11,202 nucleotides of DNA from JBCLLP01 sp039738635 (lineage in GTDB: Bacteria; Patescibacteriota; Saccharimonadia; CAILAD01; BJGX01), in assembly GCA_039738635.1 (NCBI GenBank), contig JBCLLN010000019.1, forward strand, positions 1-11,202, in the 5' to 3' direction. How positions within the stretch are numbered: the first letter of the stretch is position 1; each line of letters begins with the position of its first letter. The notes below the pieces were generated by a model, which saw only the letters and a list, made by a program, of their open reading frames with translations, ran no database searches and had not been told where the DNA came from. Below are positions 5,196 through 11,157 of this stretch, in pieces. A program made the translations under genes and the position numbers.

Positions 5196-5366
5196 ATGTA
5201 GTCTAATGAGAATCTACAAGAATCCCACAAGGAGGCTCCTTGTGGGATTGTGGGAATTATAACAGGCTATGACTCGTTCAACCGGCTCACAAACAAGAAT
5301 TGGTATAAACTTGCTAGGCGAAGTCCAGATAACTCGAATGTCCGTTATCAAAAAAGCAGCTTTTAG
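5196..5366 (+). pseudogene. Remnant resembling a class II glutamine amidotransferase N-terminus, stop at codon 2
   Basis: A perfect AGGAGG (5185-5190) lies five bases before an ATG whose second codon is TAG. If read on, the frame is open for 54 more codons to TAG 5364-5366. It contains APCGIVGIITGYD at residues 14-26 and LARRSPDNSNV at residues 39-49. CGIVGI is the nucleophile-Cys start of class II amidotransferases (PurF, AsnB, GlmS), here preceded by a short propeptide as in PurF, and LARRSPDNSN resembles their L-x-HRGPDDSG. The match is short and the rest (about 200 residues of domain) is missing. I read it as a decayed fragment; an ATG-stop regulatory element is the alternative. TAG ends many intact genes here, so recoding is not supported. 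Confidence 0.4.
5221..5249. repeat. Perfect 13-bp hairpin just after the ATG-TAG element
   Basis: AATCCCACAAGGA (5221-5233) pairs perfectly with TCCTTGTGGGATT (5237-5249) around a 3-base loop. It is not followed by a T run, so not an intrinsic terminator. It lies 19 bases after the TAG of the ATG-TAG pair and within the amidotransferase-like remnant. A stem this stable would be unusual inside a normal gene and could have a regulatory or processing role. Confidence 0.6.
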
Positions 5367-5439
5367 CCCTACCATTCATTACTCAAACTTTAGTCATTTT
5401 GTATTGTGATGGCTATATCCCTAGCTATGCTTTTTCAGC

Positions 5440-5445
5440 TATAAT
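5440..5445 (+). promoter_or_regulatory. -10 box of the P-type ATPase gene
   Basis: TATAAT ends nine bases before the ATG at 5455, with no Shine-Dalgarno between, so the mRNA should be leaderless or nearly so. TAGCT (5422-5426) and AGCTA (5437-5441) form a short inverted repeat reaching into the -10, a possible but weak operator. No convincing -35. The stretch 5367-5439 holds nothing else I can identify. Confidence 0.5.
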
Positions 5446-5454
5446 GTTACCTAT

Positions 5455-7950
5455 ATGATTTGGTACAAAGAAAATATTGAGCAACTATACGATATCCTAG
5501 AATCTTCCCAAAAAGGTCTATCTAGTAGTGAGTCTATTAAGCGCCTTAAGAAATATGGTCCAAATCAGCTAGCAATTAAAAAAGAATCACTGTGGCGAAT
5601 CATTATCGAACCGTTCAAAACTGCCTTTATTGGCGTGCTAGCTGCTGCTGCCATCGTTAGTTTGCTCAGCGACGAGCCGTTAGATGCTGTAATCGTCGGG
5701 TCAATTATTTTGATTAATGCGGTCATATTCTATACACAGCAGTACGCAACAACGCGAGTGCTTCGAAGCCTCAAAAAACACAGTATTTGGCAAGTTTCTG
5801 TCTTGCGAGATAAAGTTCAGATAAATATCTCATCTGTTGGGCTTGTGCCTGGGGATATAATTATACTTGTTGAAGGCGAACGAGTGCCAGCAGATGCTCG
5901 TATTATTCATACGGACACACTCCAGATTGATGAATCATCGCTGACCGGCGAATCTGTTCCTGTACACAAACATGCTTCAACGCTCACTTCCTTAAGACAA
6001 CTATATGAACAAGACAATATGGTATTCCAGGGTACTTATGTGCTTGCCGGAACAGCCCATGCCCTAGTAGTAGAAACAGGTAGTAGAACAGAGTTTGGAA
6101 AAATAGCTGAACTTGCGACCGATGAGCGCTCAAAAAGTCCTGTTCAGACAAAAATAGATCATCTCGTATCACTTTTAATAAAAGTTGCTGGAGTGGCAGC
6201 GGCTATCGTTTTCGTACTTTCGTTAGTAAGGGGCATCCCCGCCGATGAATCACTTCGTTTTGCACTCGCTATTGCCGTATCTGCCGTCCCAGAAGGTCTC
6301 CCAGTTGCGTTAACGGTTATTATCGTGTTTGGTATGAGACGAATGGCAAAACAGAAAGCGCTGGTTAGGGCATTTAGGGCAATTGAAGATATCGGATTAA
6401 TCACGACGATTGCTACAGATAAAACGGGTACTCTTACTAAAAACCATTTAACCGTTGTGGACACTTGGTCAATCAACGGGAATGATGTAAATGATTTTGT
6501 TGTTTTAACAATTGATCCAAAAGAACAAGCATCCGATCCGCTGGATATTGCGATCTTGGAATGTTCTAAAGGAAATAATCGGCATATAGTAGATATGCTC
6601 TACCCATTTGATATAGCGACCCGTATGAGTGGGGCGTATAGCAAAAAGGACAAAACGGTCTATCTTAAAGGTTCTCCTGAGCATGTCTTGGCACTTAGTA
6701 AGCTCACCGAGAAACAGCATCATAAAGCTGAATCAATGATGCATACAATGGCGTCAAAAGGATATCGCGTAATAGCGGTAGGGCAATATCCGCTACAGGG
6801 CGACAAGGCGCCCAAAGAGCTTGATAGTACCACAGAAAACAATATAGATTTTATTGGTTTTCTAGCGTTTGCAGACGAGTTACGCCCCGAAGCAGCACGA
6901 GCAATACGCGATGCCCAAGAAGCTGGAATTACTGTTCGGATGATAACAGGTGACCACTATGAGACGGCTTATAATATTGGTCACCAGATAGGACTCGCTA
7001 ATCACCCCGACCAAGTCATTCAGGGTATAGACCTACCTAAAGACGAACGCGCGCTAGCTTTAACGATACAAAACAAGACAATTTTTGCAAGAATCTTACC
7101 TGAAGATAAGTTTAGAATACTAAAAGCCCTCAATCACACGGAGATTACTGCTATGACGGGAGATGGCGTTAATGACGTTCCAGCACTTACCAACGCCCAC
7201 GTTGGTATTGCTATGGGCTCGGGTAGTGACATAGCTAGAGATGCTGGTGGCATAGTATTACTCGATAATAACTTTGCAACAATCGTCAAAGCCATCGCCG
7301 AAGGTAGAAAGATATTCGATAACATACGGCGGATGCTTTTTTATTTACTTTCTACCTCTCTTGGTGAAGTGATTACAATGATTGGTGCATTGTTGTTGGG
7401 GCTACCACTACCTGTGAGCGCAATTCAAATCCTATGGATTAATCTTGTCACCGATACGGCTTTGGTCATTCCGCTTGGTCTTGAGCCAGAAGAAGATGGC
7501 CACATGAAGCGCAAACCCCGCCGACCAAAAGACCCATTACTAGGTAAAATTCTTGTAAGTAGAATGTTAGTTGTAGCACTAACAATGGCCGTAGTTACAT
7601 TGACGATAGTGGCCGTACTGCACACAAAGGGACATAATACCGCATACATTCAAACTGTTGCATTCATGGCACTTATTGTAGCTCAGTGGATGAATGCTTT
7701 TAATGCCCGAAGTGAGTATAAATCGTCGTTTAGCAGAATTAAGAAAGTCAATCATAGTATGGTTGCTGGTCTGCTAATCGCATTCAGCCTTCAAGCGCTT
7801 GTGATGTTTGGTCCACTAGCCCCCGTTTTTGATATACAGGCAGTTCCCATATCTACACTACTTATTAGCTCAGGAATAATGGCGGTGTCTGTGCTGACCG
7901 TGGTAGAGATTCACAAGCTTATTACAAGAAAATTTTTTGCGGGTAGATAG
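5455..7950 (+). CDS. P2-type (Ca2+-ATPase-like) cation-transporting ATPase
   Basis: This 831-residue pump has every P-type module in order: the N-terminal cation-ATPase domain (SSESIKRLKKYGPNQL), TM1-2, actuator domain with TGES (164-167), TM4 with PEGLP (279-283), phosphorylation motif DKTGTLT (Asp322), nucleotide-binding KGSPE (405-409), TGDH (498-501), hinge TGDGVND (568-574), then TM5-10 to residue 825. It phosphorylates Asp322 with ATP and moves cations across the membrane. Ion-site residues that align with SERCA are Glu280 (PEGLP), Glu638 in SLGEV (TM5), and Asn663 and Asp667 in NLVTD (TM6). The TM5 Asn of SERCA is Ser635, so one of the two Ca2+ sites may be altered. Ca2+ or Mn2+ is the likely cargo, but Na+/K+ relatives share many motifs. 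Length is normal for bacterial members. The kinase-like gene follows four bases later. Confidence 0.93.
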   Translation: MIWYKENIEQLYDILESSQKGLSSSESIKRLKKYGPNQLAIKKESLWRIIIEPFKTAFIGVLAAAAIVSLLSDEPLDAVIVGSIILINAVIFYTQQYATTRVLRSLKKHSIWQVSVLRDKVQINISSVGLVPGDIIILVEGERVPADARIIHTDTLQIDESSLTGESVPVHKHASTLTSLRQLYEQDNMVFQGTYVLAGTAHALVVETGSRTEFGKIAELATDERSKSPVQTKIDHLVSLLIKVAGVAAAIVFVLSLVRGIPADESLRFALAIAVSAVPEGLPVALTVIIVFGMRRMAKQKALVRAFRAIEDIGLITTIATDKTGTLTKNHLTVVDTWSINGNDVNDFVVLTIDPKEQASDPLDIAILECSKGNNRHIVDMLYPFDIATRMSGAYSKKDKTVYLKGSPEHVLALSKLTEKQHHKAESMMHTMASKGYRVIAVGQYPLQGDKAPKELDSTTENNIDFIGFLAFADELRPEAARAIRDAQEAGITVRMITGDHYETAYNIGHQIGLANHPDQVIQGIDLPKDERALALTIQNKTIFARILPEDKFRILKALNHTEITAMTGDGVNDVPALTNAHVGIAMGSGSDIARDAGGIVLLDNNFATIVKAIAEGRKIFDNIRRMLFYLLSTSLGEVITMIGALLLGLPLPVSAIQILWINLVTDTALVIPLGLEPEEDGHMKRKPRRPKDPLLGKILVSRMLVVALTMAVVTLTIVAVLHTKGHNTAYIQTVAFMALIVAQWMNAFNARSEYKSSFSRIKKVNHSMVAGLLIAFSLQALVMFGPLAPVFDIQAVPISTLLISSGIMAVSVLTVVEIHKLITRKFFAGR

Positions 7951-7954
7951 TTGA

Positions 7955-8434
7955 ATGAACTATCAACTAATCATTCTAGCTTCCTCTTGCGGCGGTAAGT
8001 CTTCTTCAATGAGGTACCTGCGAGAGCATACAGAACTTCACATTGCCGAGACAGACGAAGAAGTAATGAAAGCCAATAATGATGTGTGGCCAGATGATAA
8101 GTTGAAGAACGAGGTTCTGGTACCACAAACAACCAACGAAATTATCAATCGAGTAAATGTAGTTTACTTTGCTAGTTATATTCCAGACGAATTATTACGC
8201 AAAGCCAAGGGAAAAGGCTTCAAGATTATTATTCTTAAAACTCCACTCGCCGAATTGCTGAAACGCAACATCAAGAGAGTGGAAACTGAAGGTTATGATG
8301 ATGTTTCGCAATGGTTTAAGATGCAATTAGATAACTACAAAGAACTTTCAAGTAAAGAATTGATAGATAACACTATCAATGGTAATCAGTCAGTCGAAAA
8401 AGTTGCCGAAGAAGTTATTAAGCTAACACAATAG
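7955..8434 (+). CDS. Small P-loop NTPase, NMP-kinase-like
   Basis: The 159-residue protein starts with a strand and P-loop, LIILASSCGGKSS (Lys15, Ser16). The first Walker A glycine is replaced by Ala9, giving ASSCGGKS. After it come AETDEE (31-36), NVVYFASYIPDELLRKAKGKGF (a Walker B-like strand and helix), IIILKTPLAELLKRNIKRV with basic residues that could form a lid, and IDNT. The layout resembles adenylate/shikimate-kinase-type small-molecule kinases and AAA_33-like proteins; the substrate is unknown. No Shine-Dalgarno is seen; the start four bases after the ATPase stop suggests it shares that transcript and is translated by coupling. A functional link to the pump is not implied by sequence. 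Repeat R1a begins two bases after its stop. Confidence 0.72.
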   Translation: MNYQLIILASSCGGKSSSMRYLREHTELHIAETDEEVMKANNDVWPDDKLKNEVLVPQTTNEIINRVNVVYFASYIPDELLRKAKGKGFKIIILKTPLAELLKRNIKRVETEGYDDVSQWFKMQLDNYKELSSKELIDNTINGNQSVEKVAEEVIKLTQ

Positions 8435-8435
8435 A

Positions 8436-8505
8436 AGTTCTAACATCCTATCGTGCGCTAAAACTACAGACTAGCTTTGCATCACCTCCACTAGACAGCG
8501 GATGG
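8436..8505. repeat. Intergenic repeat R1, copy a (three modules)
   Basis: It reads AGTTCTAACATCCTATC (8436-8452), then GCTAAAACTACAGACTAGC (8457-8475) running into TTTGCATCACC, then the module TCCACTAGACAGCGGA (8487-8502 region). The middle part is the AAAGCTA/TAGCTTT hairpin with one base changed, and the last is a degenerate copy of the TCCGC/GCGGA hairpin. Related copies are at 9674, 10401 and 11158. It starts right after a stop codon, like the others. Confidence 0.85.
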
Positions 8506-8535
8506 AGCCATGAACTATTCACTTACGTTCAAGTC

Positions 8536-8591
8536 TATGGCAAGCCACCACAAAATACTGAAAATAACACCTATCAAGGTCGAACCTTATT
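8536..8591. repeat. Dispersed repeat R2, copy b
   Basis: Contains ACAAAATACTGAAAATAACA and CACCTATCAAGGTCGAACCT, almost identical to 4092-4149 and 8975-9026. AAGGT-CGA-ACCTT is a small internal inverted repeat. On the minus strand it reads IRFDLDRCYFQYFVVACHRL, matching the fragment at 4009-4245 (IRFDLDRWYFQYFVMTCHEL). It lies directly behind R1a, so R1 and R2 may be parts of one composite element. Confidence 0.85.
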
Positions 8592-8597
8592 TTTTTA

Positions 8598-8606
8598 TGT
8601 TATGAT
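8598..8606 (+). promoter_or_regulatory. Extended -10 of the small membrane protein gene
   Basis: TGTTATGAT (TATGAT at 8601-8606) ends six bases before the ATG at 8613, fitting a leaderless mRNA. It lies at the edge of repeat R2, so the repeat may have brought or flanked the promoter. Confidence 0.45.
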
Positions 8607-8612
8607 TAGGTC

Positions 8613-8867
8613 ATGGAAGAAGGAATCTCGATGGAAGAAGCATGTGCGAATAATGTCGTTGGAACAAAGGAAGATTTTGAGCGTCACTGTAATCCAGACG
8701 GCACAGTGAAAGCATATACACAGACAACAACTTTTAGCCTAAAAAATTCGGACAGTTCCGTGACGATAAATAATACCTACCTGCAAATTGGTTTAGCCGT
8801 GGTAGTTGTGGTAATTGTAGTACTGACAGTGCTCATTATTAGAAAATTGAAACGAAAAACTAACTGA
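8613..8867 (+). CDS. Small C-terminally anchored membrane protein, unknown
   Basis: The 84-residue product has a soluble N-terminal part (residues 1-56) containing CNPDGTVKAYTQTTTF and SSVTINNTY, then one Val-rich membrane segment at about residues 57-76, closed by a basic tail RKLKRKTN. This suits a single-span protein with the tail in the cytoplasm and the N-terminal part outside, or a tail-anchored protein. I recognise no family. Two starts are possible: the ATG at 8613, six bases after a -10 (leaderless), or the ATG at 8631, preceded by AAGGAA at 8619-8624 with good spacing. The first is given. The gene is short but the membrane segment and charge pattern argue that it is real. It lies between two copies of R2. 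Confidence 0.6.
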   Translation: MEEGISMEEACANNVVGTKEDFERHCNPDGTVKAYTQTTTFSLKNSDSSVTINNTYLQIGLAVVVVVIVVLTVLIIRKLKRKTN

Positions 8868-8947
8868 GTAGATTACCTGATAAATCAAATTCTTTTACTA
8901 GATTCAACAGTTTAACATTGTCATAGTTATTTATCGCAGATGTTTGA

Positions 8948-9026
8948 TCCGTCGGCTGGCGGAGGGTCAACGATGCCGCACCACAAAATACAGAAAATAA
9001 CACCTATCAAGGTCGAACCTTATTCT
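8948..9026. repeat. Composite repeat: TCCGC-type hairpin plus R2 copy c
   Basis: TCCGTC (8948-8953) pairs with GGCGGA (8958-8963), one G-U pair, the same kind of hairpin as in R1 copies. R2 follows at 8975-9026, 40-plus bases nearly identical to copies at 4092 and 8536. Its minus-strand reading is again IRFDLDRCYF. The order hairpin-then-R2 matches 8487-8591, so the two travel together. The rest of the gap up to 9118 has only a long-loop inverted repeat (GCTATGT 9060-9066 with ACATAGC 9100-9106). Confidence 0.8.
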
Positions 9027-9118
9027 ATATTCTATTCTACAAAAAGTGAGTGGTTTAGGGCTATGTTTTTGATTAGAGATAGATTTTATTACCAAATACA
9101 CATAGCTACAATATCCAC

Positions 9119-9148
9119 TTGACATATTTGTACATAATTTGGTACAAT
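9119..9148 (+). promoter_or_regulatory. Promoter with palindromic operator of the Phd/RelE-type module
   Basis: Consensus TTGACA (9119-9124) and TACAAT (9143-9148), spacer 18. Between and into the -10 lies an inverted repeat TTGTAC (9128-9133) / GTACAA (9142-9147), a likely binding site for the antitoxin complex. Start of transcription falls close to the ATG at 9158 and no Shine-Dalgarno exists, so the mRNA is probably leaderless. Confidence 0.82.
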
Positions 9149-9157
9149 TAATCTATT

Positions 9158-9427
9158 ATGAAAACCATACCTATTAGCGAAGCAAGAGCAAACTTACCAA
9201 AATTAGTTGATGATGTAGACAAGCAATTTAGTCGTATTACTCTAACTAAATCAGGGCGCCCGAGAGCAGTACTCATGTCCAGTGAAGAATTTGAGCAATG
9301 GTCAGAAACACTTGAAATTCTGTCTAATACAAAAACTATGAAAGCATTGCAAGAAGCTCAAGAAAATACTGCCAGAAATGAACTTGTTACTCATGAGGCA
9401 GTATTGAAGGAAATAAATAATACTTGA
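9158..9427 (+). CDS. Phd/YefM-family antitoxin
   Basis: The 89-residue protein opens MKTIPISEARANLPKLVDDV, followed by ITLTKSGRPRAVLMSSEEFEQW, the hallmark of the Phd/YefM fold (N-terminal DNA-binding dimer domain, residues 1-55). The remainder is helical and charged (TKTMKALQEAQENTARNEL), which is the part that binds and blocks the toxin. It should repress its own promoter through the TTGTAC palindrome. Length is typical. Its TGA stop overlaps the TTG start of the toxin, so the pair is translated together. Confidence 0.9.
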   Translation: MKTIPISEARANLPKLVDDVDKQFSRITLTKSGRPRAVLMSSEEFEQWSETLEILSNTKTMKALQEAQENTARNELVTHEAVLKEINNT

Positions 9428-9675
9428 ATTTTGTTTACTCGAAACGCGCAGTCAAGGATCTAAAAAGCCTGCCCAATATCATACAAAAGCGGGTTTTATT
9501 TAGTATTGATAGTATAGCTACCAATCCTTTAGTCGGTAAAAAACTTAGAGGCCCATTATCACCTTACCGAAGTTTACGGGTAGGTGAATACCGCATTATC
9601 TACGAAATTACGAAACAACAAAAACAAGTAATTATTATGACGATTGTTCCTCGTGGTAGAGCCTACAAAGACTAG
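9424..9675 (+). CDS. RelE/ParE-superfamily toxin (YoeB/RelE-like)
   Basis: The 83-residue product begins with TTG at 9424, overlapping the antitoxin TGA (TTGA). It has the compact RelE fold pattern: FVYSKRAVKDLKSLP (helix 1), IIQKRVLFSIDSIATNP (helix 2), then the strands KKLRGPLSPYRSLRVGEYRIIYEI and VIIMTIVPRGRAYKD. Arg and Tyr of SLRVGEYRIIYEI and the C-terminal RGRAY supply the charged cleft that in RelE relatives holds ribosomal A-site mRNA. Whether this one cuts mRNA (RelE) or targets gyrase (ParE) cannot be decided; the layout is closer to RelE. Full length. Repeat R1d starts at its stop codon. Confidence 0.88.
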   Translation: MNFVYSKRAVKDLKSLPNIIQKRVLFSIDSIATNPLVGKKLRGPLSPYRSLRVGEYRIIYEITKQQKQVIIMTIVPRGRAYKD

Positions 9676-9710
9676 TCCTAACACCCATTACCTCCGCTGG
9701 ACAGCGGATG
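9674..9710. repeat. Repeat R1, copy d (middle module missing)
   Basis: AGTCCTAACACCCATTACC then TCCGCTG (9693-9699) pairing perfectly with CAGCGGA (9702-9708). Compared with copies a, b and c the AAAGCTA/TAGCTTT hairpin is absent, showing the repeat is modular. It overlaps the toxin's stop codon. Confidence 0.7.
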
Positions 9711-9734
9711 AAAGACACTGGAAGGTCATTTTGA

Positions 9735-9766
9735 TATACTAGTAGAAACCACATTATTTAAAAGGA
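9735..9766 (+). promoter_or_regulatory. Weak promoter and RBS of the 202-residue gene
   Basis: TATACT (9735-9740) is a plausible -10 without a clear -35. Transcription would start near 9747, giving a short leader with AAAAGGA (9760-9766), eight bases before the ATG at 9775. Unlike its neighbours, this gene uses a Shine-Dalgarno. Confidence 0.45.
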
Positions 9767-9774
9767 AATTATTT

Positions 9775-10383
9775 ATGGGTGAGAAGATGGGTGATAGAGA
9801 AGATAGCGACCAAAGTGAGCTCGTTGATGAGCTAAAAGCAATAAAAGATAGCCAGGCTGAAACTTACACCCCGCCGGAAACATTAAATCCCAGCGCGCTA
9901 TACCATTCTTCGGCTCATCGAGACATCGAAAGCTTAGAGCCACGGGCCGAGAGCATCCGTGACCCGCAGGAAGGCCCCGTAGTGTTTGCAACCCCCGACA
10001 AGGCCTACGCCGCTATGTTTATTGTTCCTGCTGGAGATTCTTGGACGGCACGGGGACGATTCTCGACCGAGGATGACCATGGGCCATGGCACATGGTCAT
10101 TAATGGTCGAGAGCGATTTAGTGAGGCTGACAAAGGTGGCGCAATTTATTCATTACCTGTCGACCAATTCAAGAGTGACCTGCATCGCAACATGGCAGGA
10201 ACTGAGTGGGCCAGCGCCACTCCAGTCAAACCTACCACCAAAGAAGAATATAATTCCGGACTGGTAGCAATGAAAGCGCTGGGAGTTAAAGTGTATTTTG
10301 TTGATGACCCTACGTTTCGAAGCATAAGAGAATCTCCGGACCATGGGCATGACATTATTAGCCAACTAGTCGCAGAGATGTAG
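9775..10383 (+). CDS. Unknown protein, possible ADP-ribosyltransferase-like fold
   Basis: The 202-residue protein has an acidic, likely disordered start (MGEKMGDREDSDQSELVDEL) and no signal peptide or membrane segment. The folded part starts ALYHSSAHRDIESLEPRAES, followed by GPVVFATPDKAYAAMFI. This pattern, YH-[GS]-S...I..L.PR...(V)(Y/F)A(T/S)....A..F, occurs in small uncharacterised proteins thought to share the ADP-ribosyltransferase-like fold, and the His of YHSS would face the NAD pocket. Later segments WHMVINGRERF, GAIYSLPVDQF and VKVYFVDDPTFRSIRE read as further strands. I see no clear catalytic Glu, so activity is open. A role as a modifying toxin or effector would be guesswork. Start supported by AAAAGGA; an ATG at 9787 is the alternative. 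Base composition is slightly richer in G and C than its neighbours. Confidence 0.6.
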   Translation: MGEKMGDREDSDQSELVDELKAIKDSQAETYTPPETLNPSALYHSSAHRDIESLEPRAESIRDPQEGPVVFATPDKAYAAMFIVPAGDSWTARGRFSTEDDHGPWHMVINGRERFSEADKGGAIYSLPVDQFKSDLHRNMAGTEWASATPVKPTTKEEYNSGLVAMKALGVKVYFVDDPTFRSIRESPDHGHDIISQLVAEM

Positions 10384-10400
10384 GCTAAAAAACTAAAGTA

Positions 10401-10471
10401 AGTTCCTACATCCTATCTTGAGCTAAAGCTACAGCCTAGCTTTGCATTACCACTGTCCGCCTACCGGCGGA
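10401..10471. repeat. Repeat R1, copy b
   Basis: AGTTCCTACATCCTATC, then AAAGCTA-CAGCC-TAGCTTT (10424-10443 region), then TCCGCC (10456-10461) pairing perfectly with GGCGGA (10466-10471) around TACC. The last stem has different bases from copy d (TCCGCTG/CAGCGGA) but keeps pairing, a sign that structure is conserved. It starts 17 bases after the stop of the 202-residue gene. Confidence 0.85.
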
Positions 10472-10517
10472 ACCCGGAGTCAGGGTACTTATACTGAAGA
10501 CATTGAATGGTCTTTCT

Positions 10518-10526
10518 TGTTATAAT
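10518..10526 (+). promoter_or_regulatory. Extended -10 of the histidine phosphatase gene
   Basis: TGTTATAAT is a perfect extended -10 (TATAAT 10521-10526) ending six bases before the ATG at 10533. No -35 and no Shine-Dalgarno; a leaderless transcript is expected. Confidence 0.65.
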
Positions 10527-10532
10527 CAACAT

Positions 10533-11150
10533 ATGTTAAAAATATATCTAGCACGCCATGGCCAAAATGTTGATAATGCCAACGGTATTTTAAATGGGCA
10601 TAGAGACAAACCACTTACAAGTATGGGTATCGAACAAGCTCATGAAGTTGCCAATAAGATTAAGTCTCATAATTTATCCTTTGACTATATTTACACTTCA
10701 CCACTTAAAAGAGCTAGTAAAACCGCTACAATAATTGCTAACATTATTAAGGGTCCCAAACCGATCCAGTTACCTGAACTCATCGAAAGAGATTTTGGTG
10801 TGATGACTGGTGTAGAGCATAGTCGAATTGAAGAATTATGTACTCCAGGCATTATTAAGGCTGAAATTATTACTTATTTTCTTAATCCGGAAGGAGCAGA
10901 AACTTTCCCCGACCTAATAAAGCGTGCTAGTAAGTTGCTAAAAAAGATTAAAGCCCAACATAAGAATGGTAATATCTTACTTGTGTCTCACGGTGATTTT
11001 GGCAAGATGATATATGCCGCTTACTACCAACTACACTGGAAAGAAGTGCTAGAGTTATTTCACTTTGGTAATTCGGAGCTATTACTACTGTCACCTGACT
11101 CACAGGCAGGCGAAACACACATCTTTACAATTTTGCAATATAATCACTAG
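10533..11150 (+). CDS. Histidine phosphatase family protein (phosphoglycerate mutase-like)
   Basis: The 205-residue protein begins MLKIYLARHGQ with the RHG motif (Arg8, His9, Gly10; His9 takes the phosphate). LNGHRDKPLTSMGIEQA, YTSPLKRASKTA with Arg60, IERDFGVMTG with Glu85, and LLVSHGDFG with the second catalytic His153 complete the two-His phosphatase site. This is the small branch that includes cobalamin-type and general sugar or nucleotide phosphatases; the substrate cannot be chosen. An in-frame ATG exists at 10503, but the chosen start places RHG at residue 8 as usual and lies behind a perfect -10. No signal peptide, so cytoplasmic. The next repeat begins eight bases after its stop. Confidence 0.9.
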   Translation: MLKIYLARHGQNVDNANGILNGHRDKPLTSMGIEQAHEVANKIKSHNLSFDYIYTSPLKRASKTATIIANIIKGPKPIQLPELIERDFGVMTGVEHSRIEELCTPGIIKAEIITYFLNPEGAETFPDLIKRASKLLKKIKAQHKNGNILLVSHGDFGKMIYAAYYQLHWKEVLELFHFGNSELLLLSPDSQAGETHIFTILQYNH

Positions 11151-11157
11151 CCAAGCT

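Noticed and set aside
5221..5249. Intrinsic terminator for mazEF
   Set aside because: The stem is strong but is followed by GTGGGAATT, not a T run, and it is over 200 bases from the mazF stop.
5196..5366. UAG recoding (readthrough or amber suppression) at codon 2
   Set aside because: TAG ends many intact genes here (3491, 5003, 7950, 8434, 11150), so UAG is an ordinary stop; decay or a start-stop element is simpler.
4009..9026. CRISPR array
   Set aside because: R1 and R2 copies are kilobases apart with genes between, not regularly spaced with short unique spacers, and no cas gene is present.
8940..9122. 60-residue plus-strand protein covering repeat R2 copy c
   Set aside because: Most of it is the translated repeat, it has no promoter or ribosome site of its own, and copies at 4092 and 8536 do not keep the frame with a start.
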